Assembly: GCA_009837395.1 (NCBI GenBank)
Contig: VXTP01000039.1
Span: 1-41,172, forward strand
From: Gemmatimonadota bacterium
Lineage (GTDB): Bacteria > JAAXHH01
Direction of reading: 5' to 3'
DNA: 41,172 nt
In this document: positions 17,055-25,044 of the stretch, piece by piece
How positions within the stretch are numbered: the stretch's first letter is position 1
How the letters are laid out: the number at the start of each line of letters is the position of its first letter
Notes under the pieces: generated by a model
What the model saw: the letters and a program-made list of their open reading frames with translations, nothing else
Database searches by the model: none
Told to the model about the DNA's origin: nothing
Made by a program: the position numbers and the translations under genes

Positions 17055-17083
17055 ATAATGCCGTAAGTTACAAACGTTTGCAA
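17055..17083 (-). promoter_or_regulatory. Promoter and palindromic operator (site 3) for M48 copy 2
   Basis: On the minus strand TTGCAA (17078-17083), a 17-bp spacer and CATTAT (17055-17060) form a promoter. It is overlapped by the near-palindrome TTGCAAACGTTTGTAA (17068-17083; 7 of 8 pairs symmetric), ending 7 bp before the -10. Fourteen central bases, CAAACGTKTGTAAC, match site 1 with one difference. The leader to the GTG is about 50 nt. The plus strand of the same stretch also reads TATAAT (17054-17059), which makes the orientation less than certain. Confidence 0.55.
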
Positions 17084-17241
17084 GATGTAATTTAATCACG
17101 CCTTCGATATTAGTGTTTAGGCCACTCGTTTCCTGTAGGTTGAGTTACGTCGAATGCCGCGGTGCCAGTCGCGCAGGTCCCGGTTCCATCAAGAAACGGG
17201 CGCTCTAGTGAGGGTATAGTGGTTACTTCGATGGGAAGTGG

Positions 17242-20200
17242 TCATCGCGTGATAGCACAGTTCTCTACTCTTCTATCCTCGATTCCCGCCAGCCACATCT
17301 GGAATCCGGCGTTCAAAGGGGCGCACAACTGTGTGTCTTGCAACTTCAGCCGTTCAAGGGGTACATTGACGAGTTCGAGAGGGAGCCGCCCGGACATTTG
17401 CGTGTTCCGTGTCAGAATCAACTGCTTGAGATTCGTGAGTCGGCCGAATTCCGGTGGAATTGAACCGGTAAAGTCGTTGTGAGAGAAAAACAGCCACGAT
17501 AACTCAGTCAGTTTTCCGATCTCCGGAGGGAGAGGACCGGTCAACTTGTTGTTAAACAGTTCGATGTGTGTCAGCCTGGTCATTTGACCGATTTCGGGTG
17601 GGATGGAACCGGTCAACTCGTTAGCACTGACATCAAGCCCATCCAGATTGGTCAGTTTTCCGACCTCCGGGGGGATAACACCTTCCAATCGGTTATACTG
17701 AAGACTCAGCAACTCCAGACTGGACAGTTGTCCGATTTCAGGTGGGATGGGGCCGGTCAGCCGGTTGTGGTTAAGCCACAGGTTGCGGAGACTCTCGAAT
17801 GACAGGATTTCGGTTGGAATCGTCCCGGTCAGTTCGTTAGATCGCAACACAAGCCATTCCAGGTTGCCCAATCGTCCAATCTCGACAGGGATAGCGCCTG
17901 ATATCTGGTTGTATTCAAGGAATAGATCCGTGAGTTTCGAAAGCATTCCAATCTCTGGCGGAATGGAACCGGTCAACTGGTTCTGTCCCAGATCCAACAC
18001 TTTCAGACTGCCCAGCTGCCCGATCTCGGGGGGAATCGGACCACTCAACGAGTTTCTGAAGAGTCGCAGCGTTCGCAGATCGGACAGTTGCCCGATCTCG
18101 GGTGGAATCATTCCGAGCAGGTTGTTCTCGCTCAGTCGCAGGTCGATCACCTTCACTTCGTTGTCTGTCGCTACACCGTACCAGGTTCCAATAGGTTCGT
18201 CGCTCAGCCAGTTTGTGTTGTCCGTCCAGTTCGGACCATCGGTCGCGTGGTAGAAGGCAATGAGCGCGTCGCGGTCGGACGAGGTATCTGACGACGGCGG
18301 AGGTTCCGGATCTGTGTCAGGTCCTGGCATGGTGGCACAGTTCTCCACGCTTTTATCCTCGATTCCCGCCAGCCACATCTGGAATCCGGCGTTCAAAGGC
18401 GCGCACAACTGCGTGTTTTGCAATCTGAGCTGTACCAGGGGAACATTCACGAGTTCAATTGGGAGAGGTCCGGACAAATCACGATTATCGTTCAGTATCA
18501 GCCGATCCATCTTATTGAGTTGCCCGATTTCGGGTGGAAGACCTCCGGACAACTGGTTGTCGCTTAAAATGAGGCTCTTGAGACCGACAAGTTGGCCGAT
18601 TTCTGACGGGATTTCGCCGGTCAACCGGTTTCCGTGCAACACCAGGCCATTCAGGTTTACAAGCTGTCCGATCTCGGACGGAATCTCTCCGGTCAGTAAG
18701 TTGTCGTTTAACAACAAGCCGTTCAGCTTTTCAAGTTGCCCGATTTCGTGCGGGATCACGCCCGTTAACCGGTTGCCTTCGAGCGACAGGGAGCCCAGAT
18801 TCAAAAGTTGCCCGATTTCGTGCGGGATTACGCCCGTGAGCTGATTCCCGTTCAGGGCGAGATAGGCCAGATTACTCAATTGTCCGATTTCAGGCGGAAT
18901 ATGTCCGGTAAATTGGTTCGTGGAGAGGTGCAGGTCTATTAGATTGGCCAGTTTCCCTATCGCAGGTGGAATTTCGCCCGATAGCTGATTGTCAAACAGT
19001 GACAGGATCATGAGTGTGTTTGACTGATAGGTTTCAGGTGGAATTTCGCCGGTGAGTTGATTGTCCCCCAGGTGCAAATACCGCAGTGCGTTCATTTTTC
19101 CGAATACAGGCGGGATTGTACCGGTGATACGGTTGCGCGACAGATTCAGCAGTATAAGGTTCTGCAGTTGTTCGATTTCAGGCGGAATGGATCCGGTCAA
19201 CTGGTTCTCGCGCAGACTGAGCTTGGTCACCCTCCCATCGGCGTCCGTGGACACTCCGTACCATTCATTGAGAGGATTCTCACTCAGCCACTTGGTATTG
19301 TCCATCCAGTTCGGGCCGTCCGTTGCGTGGTAGAAAGCGATCAGTGCTTCGCGATCGGCCGACGTACCCGGCGGCTCCGGTGGCGGTGGAGGCGGTTCAG
19401 GTGGCACAGGCGGCGGCTCGGGCTGCTCTGTATCCTCGATGACCACGTGTATGATCGCCTGCGCCGACACGCCGCGGGAGGAAGCCGTGATCCGCGTCGT
19501 GCCGTTCGCCACCGCGATCACCAGGCCGCTGGCGTCCACCGTGGCGATCTCCGGCCGGCTGCTCGTCCACGCCACCGCCGCGCCCGGGATGGCTGCCCCT
19601 GCCGAATCGTACACCTGGGCGTCCAGCTGCAGGCTCTGGCCCACGGTCGCCAGCGTCGCTTCTGTTACGTTGAGCACGACACGCGAAGGCACCCGCGGGA
19701 CCTCGACGAACACCGGCCGGGACGTGGAGACTCCACCCGAGGAGGCCGTGATCAGGGCGGATCCCCGCGACACCGCCGTCAGCCGTCCGTTGGCGTCCAC
19801 CGTGGCGATCTCCGGATTACTGCTGGACCAGACCACCGCCGCATCCGGGATGGGCCTGTTGTTCGCGTCGTAGACGACCGCCGTGAATCGGCCTGTCCCG
19901 CCCACTTGCGAAATCGTGATGGCAGATGGGCTGATCTCGATGCTGCTCGCCTCCTGCTCCACCGAGACCGTCGCGGTAGCCGTGGCGTAACCTGAACTGA
20001 CGCTGATCTGTGTCGTTCCGCTCCCAGCGGCCGTCACCACGCCCCGGTCGCTGACCCGGGCGACACTGTTGTCCGCGCTGCGCCAGTGCACCGTGGCGTC
20101 GGTGATCACCCTGCTGTCCTGGTCCAGCACCGTGGCGTCGATGCGTATACTCTCGTTGATGGCCGTGAAGACGATCCGGTAGGTCGACAGCGTGATCGTG

Positions 20201-20370
20201 GTGGGCTCTTGCACCGGCGGTGCGGAAGGACTCTTCAGGCAGGCGGAAAACAGTCCGAAGATAAGCACCGCAAGGGACAGGTGAAAGCTATTCCGTAGGG
20301 AGTGGAACGCGGAAACAGTCGCGATCAAATCAGCGTCCTGCGGTAGGGTTCGGTATGCGTTGTTGCGCAA
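17242..20370 (-). CDS. BIG2-LRR lipoprotein with two LRR modules
   Basis: A 1042-residue protein, TTG start at 20370 (no ATG precedes the signal). The N-terminal signal ends LFGLFSAC, a lipobox-like site, so it is probably a lipoprotein. Three Ig-like BIG2 domains follow (about 50-310, each with a WSSSNPEIATVDANG-type core), then a Pro/Glu linker (EPPPVPPEPPPPPPEPPG). Two complete LRR modules come next. Each has an N-cap (FYHATDGPNWxDNTxWLS), 11 plant-type LRRs of 24 residues (LTGxIPPEIGQLxxL) and a C-cap with paired Cys (LCAPLNAGFQMWLAGIED). The two C-caps are nearly identical at DNA level, showing internal duplication. Likely a surface recognition or adhesion protein. A strong promoter lies upstream at 20408-20436. 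Confidence 0.9.
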   Translation of the reverse strand: MRNNAYRTLPQDADLIATVSAFHSLRNSFHLSLAVLIFGLFSACLKSPSAPPVQEPTTITLSTYRIVFTAINESIRIDATVLDQDSRVITDATVHWRSADNSVARVSDRGVVTAAGSGTTQISVSSGYATATATVSVEQEASSIEISPSAITISQVGGTGRFTAVVYDANNRPIPDAAVVWSSSNPEIATVDANGRLTAVSRGSALITASSGGVSTSRPVFVEVPRVPSRVVLNVTEATLATVGQSLQLDAQVYDSAGAAIPGAAVAWTSSRPEIATVDASGLVIAVANGTTRITASSRGVSAQAIIHVVIEDTEQPEPPPVPPEPPPPPPEPPGTSADREALIAFYHATDGPNWMDNTKWLSENPLNEWYGVSTDADGRVTKLSLRENQLTGSIPPEIEQLQNLILLNLSRNRITGTIPPVFGKMNALRYLHLGDNQLTGEIPPETYQSNTLMILSLFDNQLSGEIPPAIGKLANLIDLHLSTNQFTGHIPPEIGQLSNLAYLALNGNQLTGVIPHEIGQLLNLGSLSLEGNRLTGVIPHEIGQLEKLNGLLLNDNLLTGEIPSEIGQLVNLNGLVLHGNRLTGEIPSEIGQLVGLKSLILSDNQLSGGLPPEIGQLNKMDRLILNDNRDLSGPLPIELVNVPLVQLRLQNTQLCAPLNAGFQMWLAGIEDKSVENCATMPGPDTDPEPPPSSDTSSDRDALIAFYHATDGPNWTDNTNWLSDEPIGTWYGVATDNEVKVIDLRLSENNLLGMIPPEIGQLSDLRTLRLFRNSLSGPIPPEIGQLGSLKVLDLGQNQLTGSIPPEIGMLSKLTDLFLEYNQISGAIPVEIGRLGNLEWLVLRSNELTGTIPTEILSFESLRNLWLNHNRLTGPIPPEIGQLSSLELLSLQYNRLEGVIPPEVGKLTNLDGLDVSANELTGSIPPEIGQMTRLTHIELFNNKLTGPLPPEIGKLTELSWLFFSHNDFTGSIPPEFGRLTNLKQLILTRNTQMSGRLPLELVNVPLERLKLQDTQLCAPLNAGFQMWLAGIEDRRVENCAITR

Positions 20371-20375
20371 TGACT

Positions 20376-20453
20376 AAAATGTATACTTCACAAATTTGAA
20401 TTTCGACATTATAAACCATCTCTTCAGTTAGAGCAATCCATTGTATACATTTT
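20376..20453. repeat. 11-bp perfect inverted repeat flanking a promoter
   Basis: AAAATGTATAC (20376-20386) and GTATACATTTT (20443-20453) are exact reverse complements with 56 bp between them. That interval contains the TATAAT-bearing promoter that reads toward the LRR lipoprotein gene. Each arm also contains the palindrome GTATAC. Possible meanings: paired operators for a DNA-looping repressor, or the ends of a small invertible promoter. No recombinase gene is visible in the window. Confidence 0.6.
20408..20436 (-). promoter_or_regulatory. Promoter of the two-module LRR lipoprotein gene
   Basis: On the minus strand TTGCTC (20431-20436), a 17-bp spacer and a perfect TATAAT (20408-20413) point to the TTG start at 20370, leaving a leader of about 30 nt that contains one arm of the inverted repeat. 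No clear Shine-Dalgarno precedes the TTG. Confidence 0.6.
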
Positions 20454-20545
20454 GATTGGCACGTTTTACTTTAAGGCACGTTCTGCGAGTCGGCATCGAA
20501 AGAAGAACAGAGATCTGCGGTCTGTGTATCTAAGGGGTATCACCC

Positions 20546-21049
20546 GTGAAATGGACCACCGCGAAGGCCGTCGTCCTTCTTCCGGCGGCGGCTACGATCT
20601 ATGTCCCGGCCGTGATCTTGTGGGTATTGGCCGATACACCGGGCGCTCTGTCGCCGGCGGAGCCCAACCAGTTCCGCTTCTGGATCGGGATCGCGATGGC
20701 GTTGGACGGCCTGGTCCTGGCGGCGTGGACCATGGCGCTGTTCGACCGGATCGGGAAGGGTACGCCGGCACCGTGGGCCCCGCCCGAGAAGCTGGTCGTC
20801 CTCGGCCCCTATCGCCACCTGCGCAATCCCATGAATTCGGGCATGCTGCTCATCCTGGGCGCCGAAGCCCTGCTCTTCGGCTCATGGCACCTGGCGGGCT
20901 GGATGTGCGTGTTCTTCGCGGTGTGTGCGATCTACTTCCCGCTCTACGAGGAGCCGGGCCTGGAGTGCCGGTTCGGTGAACCCTATCGGCTGTACAAGGC
21001 AAACGTACCGCGATGGATACCGAGGATACGGCCGTGGGAGGGGCAGTGA
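20546..21049 (+). CDS. Isoprenylcysteine methyltransferase/PEMT-type membrane methyltransferase
   Basis: A 167-residue protein from GTG 20546 with AAGGGG 8 bases upstream. Four membrane segments precede and follow the family signature GPYRHLRNPMNSGMLL, and the C-terminal block EEPGLECRFGEPYRLYKANVPRWIPR carries the Glu-Glu and FGxxYxxY elements typical of ICMT/phospholipid N-methyltransferase proteins. It probably transfers methyl from S-adenosylmethionine to a lipid or other hydrophobic acceptor in the membrane. The real substrate cannot be told from sequence. It diverges from the LRR gene and is followed by an unknown gene on the same strand (44-bp gap). Confidence 0.88.
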   Translation: MKWTTAKAVVLLPAAATIYVPAVILWVLADTPGALSPAEPNQFRFWIGIAMALDGLVLAAWTMALFDRIGKGTPAPWAPPEKLVVLGPYRHLRNPMNSGMLLILGAEALLFGSWHLAGWMCVFFAVCAIYFPLYEEPGLECRFGEPYRLYKANVPRWIPRIRPWEGQ

Positions 21050-21093
21050 ATCGGATGGACCTGATTTAAGACCTGACTTACCAGGGAGCGCAC

Positions 21094-21495
21094 ATGGCCA
21101 TCATCGAGGACGTGAACGGCGTGCTCAGCCGGATCAACGATATGGATCTGCATATCCGCATCGTCAAGGGCACGGAATCGAAGTCCATCAAGTACGAAAG
21201 CGATCCGGAAATCGAGATCAACTGGGCGGTCGCGAACGACTGGGACGGCATACCCGAAGAGATCGGTTTCTGGATCATTTTTACGAAGGACTGGGTGTTT
21301 GACGATACGCAGAAGTTTTACGACGTTATCTTCAACACCGTCCGGGGGAACCTGAACCTGCGAAGGTGGATAAAACTGGAACCGATTTACAGCAACGAAC
21401 ACCTGCTCGAAGGAAAGTTCTACATCGTGGCGATCGTCGCGGATGTGCTGATGAATGACGAGGTGCGACGGCAGGCGGTCGAGAACAGCCAGTGA
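21094..21495 (+). CDS. Hypothetical cytosolic protein
   Basis: A 133-residue protein from ATG 21094 with an AGGGAG Shine-Dalgarno. Acidic, with alternating beta-like strands (DLHIRIVKG, EIEINWAVAND, FWIIFTKDWVF, KFYIVAIVADVLM) and a short C-terminal helix. There is no signal peptide and no membrane segment. I do not recognise the family. It is co-oriented with the methyltransferase gene and convergent with the winged-helix gene. Confidence 0.75.
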   Translation: MAIIEDVNGVLSRINDMDLHIRIVKGTESKSIKYESDPEIEINWAVANDWDGIPEEIGFWIIFTKDWVFDDTQKFYDVIFNTVRGNLNLRRWIKLEPIYSNEHLLEGKFYIVAIVADVLMNDEVRRQAVENSQ

Positions 21496-21595
21496 CCTTC
21501 CGTGCGGTACGAGATGGACCGGAAATCCGGTGGACTGACGCTTCTGTTTTCCAAGAGATGCTTTCTCGGTAAGGATCGTTCTCGCGCAGGTCAAT

Positions 21596-22282
21596 CTAGT
21601 CTTCGGAAACAGCCTCCACGAGCGGATGTAGATCGATCGGGGTAAGCACGCCGTGGAAGCCGTACTTGATGCCCGACCGGTCTCCTTTACCGGGCGGGAA
21701 GTACTCCTTGATGAGCGACAGCAATCGGTTGTTGAATTCGGCGGCCTGGGCTTCCGATAGCCGTGCGCGGTTGTGATTGACGGACATCTGGAAGGTCGTT
21801 CCGTACATCCCTTCGGCCGCTTCACGGAATGCCTGGTTGAACTGGCCGGCCACGCCCGCCGGGATGGCCTGTTCCGACTGGTTGTGCGCCGTGGCGGTGC
21901 TGCCCTCCGTACCTTGGCCGTCCCCCGTGTCCCCATCGTCACTCGACCCGAATGGATCATCTCCCTCCCGGCTCTCCTGCTCCGCCCGTACACGGATCAC
22001 TCCCGCCGCGGGCAGACACCGCCATTTCCGGGGATCCGTCGCCACATTACCCTCTAGACGCACGCCGCCTGTCTCTGCCAGCTTCTGCACGTGGTACAGC
22101 ACCCGGGCATCCGTAACATCGAGCGCATCTGAAATCTCCGTCACCGATTTTCCTGCTTCCAGGATCTCGAGGATACGCCAGCGAAGGGGATCGAGGATGA
22201 CACCTGCACGATCATCTTCGACAATGAGCTCAGCTGTGTCTTGGGACTCGATCGGAAAGGAGAGTTTACGCCAGGCTGTCAT
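21596..22282 (-). CDS. Winged-helix (ArsR-like) transcriptional regulator
   Basis: A 228-residue protein, ATG with AGGAG upstream. The N-terminal winged helix spans about 25-95 (ILDPLRWRILEILEAGKSVTEISDALDVTDARVLYHVQKLAETGGVRLEG), typical of ArsR-type regulators. An acidic, low-complexity linker (DDPFGSSDDGDTGDGQGTEG) is followed by a helical C-terminal domain (about 140-228) of the type seen in related regulators of unknown ligand. It is the last gene of a likely minus-strand operon with the LRR lipoprotein (41-bp gap) and the SAM methyltransferase. Confidence 0.85.
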   Translation of the reverse strand: MTAWRKLSFPIESQDTAELIVEDDRAGVILDPLRWRILEILEAGKSVTEISDALDVTDARVLYHVQKLAETGGVRLEGNVATDPRKWRCLPAAGVIRVRAEQESREGDDPFGSSDDGDTGDGQGTEGSTATAHNQSEQAIPAGVAGQFNQAFREAAEGMYGTTFQMSVNHNRARLSEAQAAEFNNRLLSLIKEYFPPGKGDRSGIKYGFHGVLTPIDLHPLVEAVSED

Positions 22283-22323
22283 GTTGGTGCTCCTACAGGA
22301 AAGGTTTCAGACCTCATTATCGT

Positions 22324-23595
22324 TCAGTTACCCGAACAGAAAACAACCCCTCCAAGCGTATTGCTAAATCTAAGACCTCTTACCATTTCCAACCAGGCCC
22401 GAAAGTCAGGGTGGGTTGGCGCGCACAGACCGGTACCTATCAAATCCAGCGACCTGAGCATGGTGAGTTGGGTGAGTTCAAACGGCAAGGCCCCCGTCAG
22501 TCGTATATTGTGATTGAGATACAGCAGATCAAGGTTACCCAATCCACCCAATTCGGGAGGAATCGAACCCGATAGCTGGTTATTCGAAAGTCTTAACTCT
22601 TCGAGCACCGCCAGGTTACCCAATTCCGGGGGAATTTGTCCACTGAGCCCGTTATTCTGCAATGAAATGAACCGTAGGCTGGACATGTTGCCCAACTCCG
22701 ATGGGATACTTCCCGTTATGCGGTTGGACGATAGAGATAAATCAACAAGGTTTTCAAGTCGGCCTACAGATCCCGGTATTTCTCCACTCAGTGCGTTCTC
22801 GTACAACCATAATCCCTCGAGATTGACGAGGTTACCCAATGACGAAGGAATTGAACCACTTAGATCGTTCATACCTAAAGCCAATATCCGAAGTTTGGGA
22901 AAGTTGCCGAGGGACGCGGGTATCTCACCACTTAAATTGGCGTGGGCGATCCGAAATTCCTCGAGGTTGCGAAGCTGCCCGACGGCACCGGGGATATTCC
23001 CGGTGATCGAATTCCCGCCAAGATCCAGGATTCTGAGTTCGTCAAGGTCTCCCAGCGCCGCCGGTAGTACTCCACTCAGACCGTTGCCCCAGAGGTTCAA
23101 TTCTGTTACACGGTCGTCCGGACTGACGGTCACACCATGCCAGGCGCTGATAGGAAACGAACTCGCCCAGTTCGCGCTGTTCTCCCAGGCGGGACCTCCC
23201 AGGGCATTGTAAATGGCAACCAGCGCCGCCCGGTCTTTGCTGACGATCACCACGACGGTCGCTTCACTGGCGCCCGACTTCACGGTAATGTCCGCTCTCC
23301 CGAACGAATGGACGGTAAGAACCCCCTGGTTGTTCACACTGACAATCTCGGGCTCGCTGCTTGACCAGTTCAATGGCGCGTCCTCGATCGGCAATCGGTT
23401 CTCATCCAGCACGACGGCTTCAATGGAAACGGATTCGCCGATTCCAAGGTACAGAAGCGTCGAAGAAACATTGATCGTGGTCGGGATGGGCTCGGTGGCC
23501 TCTGTGGGGCTGAAGATACATCCTCCCCACATCAACAGGAGCGCTGTCGTAACGGAAACTCCCCATACCTGGTTCTTAGAGGTTTTATGCATCAT
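22324..23595 (-). CDS. BIG2-LRR lipoprotein, short form
   Basis: A 423-residue protein with two adjacent ATG codons; GAGGAG abuts the first, so the second (23592) may be used. The signal ends in the lipobox LLMWGGC. One BIG2 domain (about 38-118, core WSSSEPEIVSVNNQG) is followed by the cap AIYNALGGPAWENSANWASSFPISAWHGV, nine LRRs of the IP type and a C-cap with paired Cys (LCAPTHPDFRAWLEM, then VVFCSGN). It is the most divergent LRR protein in the window. It is encoded 12 bp after a SAM methyltransferase gene and 41 bp before a winged-helix regulator, so all three are probably co-transcribed. Confidence 0.9.
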   Translation of the reverse strand: MMHKTSKNQVWGVSVTTALLLMWGGCIFSPTEATEPIPTTINVSSTLLYLGIGESVSIEAVVLDENRLPIEDAPLNWSSSEPEIVSVNNQGVLTVHSFGRADITVKSGASEATVVVIVSKDRAALVAIYNALGGPAWENSANWASSFPISAWHGVTVSPDDRVTELNLWGNGLSGVLPAALGDLDELRILDLGGNSITGNIPGAVGQLRNLEEFRIAHANLSGEIPASLGNFPKLRILALGMNDLSGSIPSSLGNLVNLEGLWLYENALSGEIPGSVGRLENLVDLSLSSNRITGSIPSELGNMSSLRFISLQNNGLSGQIPPELGNLAVLEELRLSNNQLSGSIPPELGGLGNLDLLYLNHNIRLTGALPFELTQLTMLRSLDLIGTGLCAPTHPDFRAWLEMVRGLRFSNTLGGVVFCSGN

Positions 23596-23607
23596 CTCCT
23601 CACCCGT

Positions 23608-24420
23608 TCAGGACTTTTTCGCCGTCACCATATATGAACCGTACTTTCGATCACGGAACCATGCGGACGCTTTCGGGTTTCTTTCGCTGTAGAAGGCGAC
23701 CGATTCCTTGACCCATTCGGATTCGACCTGATGAAAACCCACGGCCTTTAGGCAGTCCAGGGTCGGTTCCAGGTAATTTCGCGGCCCTGTCGGCAGGAAA
23801 TCGGGATGGCGCCTGTCGTCTTCGTCAGTGTGGCGACTGGTAAAAAAAGAAGTCTGTACCGCGAGTCGGCCGTCCGGACGCAACACGCGGTAGCATTCCT
23901 GGAAGATCTTCTTCACATCGCCGGTGAAGGGCAAGGCCCCCTGGCTCCATACCACGTCGAAGCTGTGGTCCTCGAAGGGCATCTCGGCCGCATCCCCAAA
24001 CTTGAAACGTACCTTGTCCAGCAGGCCCATCAATCGCGTACGGATGGTCGCTATGAGCAGCCGGTCGTATTCCCGGTCCAGTCCGACCACCGAACAGCCC
24101 CATGCTTCCGCCAGGTGCCGGGCCGGTCCGCCCGCGCCGCACCCCGCGTCCAGCAGCAGGTCTCCCGATGAAAGGCCGATCCGCTCAGCCATGCGCACCG
24201 TGGCCTGTTGCCCGCCGCAGTGATAACCCGCGTCTCCCCGCAGTTCGTCTTCCGTGTTCCGGAAGAGTCCGATATCGATGGATTCGTCCTTGAACGCGGT
24301 CAGACGCTCAAGGAAACCATTCTTGTCCAGCAACCCTTTCTCTTCGAGCAGGTCGACGATGCCCAGGAGCAGGAGACTGTTGGTCTGCGTCCAGGTTTCC
24401 TGTCTGTCTTTTGATTCCAT
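23608..24420 (-). CDS. Class I SAM-dependent methyltransferase
   Basis: A 270-residue cytosolic protein. Motif I is LLLDAGCGAGGPARHLA (about 86-102), followed by VVGLDRE (motif II), FGDAAEMPFEDHSFDVVWSQGAL (motifs III-IV) and a post-core CYRVLRPDGRLAVQT. The pattern is that of small-molecule or lipid methyltransferases of the UbiE/type 11 kind. An N-terminal helical extension of about 60 residues (VDLLEEKGLLDKNGFLERL) may bind the substrate, which is unknown. First gene of a minus-strand operon with an LRR lipoprotein and a winged-helix gene. Confidence 0.9.
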   Translation of the reverse strand: MESKDRQETWTQTNSLLLLGIVDLLEEKGLLDKNGFLERLTAFKDESIDIGLFRNTEDELRGDAGYHCGGQQATVRMAERIGLSSGDLLLDAGCGAGGPARHLAEAWGCSVVGLDREYDRLLIATIRTRLMGLLDKVRFKFGDAAEMPFEDHSFDVVWSQGALPFTGDVKKIFQECYRVLRPDGRLAVQTSFFTSRHTDEDDRRHPDFLPTGPRNYLEPTLDCLKAVGFHQVESEWVKESVAFYSERNPKASAWFRDRKYGSYMVTAKKS

Positions 24421-24560
24421 GTTACCAATATACTTTCAAAATCATCAACATGCCGCCTAATTGGGATAAGCTAGAACGGTATGAGTTATGAATGGTACAA
24501 CGCGTCGGTCACAGTTCGCCCGGTTTATCCGGCTGATAATCGGTGGCATTCGGAGGCATT

Positions 24561-25040
24561 ATGAATAAGCAACATACGTACGAGGTCGGTGTAACATGGA
24601 CGGGAAATCAGGGCGATGGCACGAGCACGTACAAGGCCTATACGCGGGATTACGATATCGCATGCGAGGGCAAGCCGGTAGTCAAGGGCTCCGCGGACCC
24701 CGGCTACCTGGGCGACGCCGCGCGCCATAATCCGGAGGACATGCTGCTGGCTTCTCTTTCGGCCTGTCACATGCTCTGGTATCTGCATCTCTGCACGGTG
24801 AGCAAGGTCGTGGTGACCGCCTACGAAGACCGCGCGGAAGGCGTGCTGGAACTGAATCAGGACGGATCAGGCCAGTTCGCGCGCGTGACCCTCAGGCCCC
24901 GCGTTACGATTTCGGCGGAGAGCGACGCGGCCACCGCGGAGCGACTGCACGAGCGGGCCAATGCCATGTGCTTCATCGCCAGATCCGTGAATTGCCCGGT
25001 GGATCACGAGGCGGAGACGGTTATTGCGCAAAGCCAGTAA
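24561..25040 (+). CDS. OsmC/Ohr-family peroxiredoxin-like protein
   Basis: A 159-residue protein from ATG 24561 with GGAGG 4 bases upstream. The family layout is clear: N-terminal beta strands with GSADPGYLGDAARHNPEDMLLASLSACHMLWYLHLC, then the second cysteine in NCPVDHEAE. The likely catalytic pair is Cys69 and Cys145, with an extra Cys137. It should reduce organic or inorganic hydroperoxides in the cytosol. It stands alone and ends 4 bp from a convergent ATPase gene. Confidence 0.92.
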   Translation: MNKQHTYEVGVTWTGNQGDGTSTYKAYTRDYDIACEGKPVVKGSADPGYLGDAARHNPEDMLLASLSACHMLWYLHLCTVSKVVVTAYEDRAEGVLELNQDGSGQFARVTLRPRVTISAESDAATAERLHERANAMCFIARSVNCPVDHEAETVIAQSQ

Positions 25041-25044
25041 TTGG

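Noticed and set aside
17030-17059. Plus-strand promoter TTGTAT, 18 bp, TATAAT
   Set aside because: Would read into the 3' end of the minus-strand LRR gene with no plus-strand gene downstream; the overlapping minus-strand promoter of the M48 gene is the better reading, though antisense transcription is not excluded.
21518-21531. Small hairpin ACCGG AAAT CCGGT as a terminator
   Set aside because: Only 5 bp and no adjoining T-run; too weak to call.
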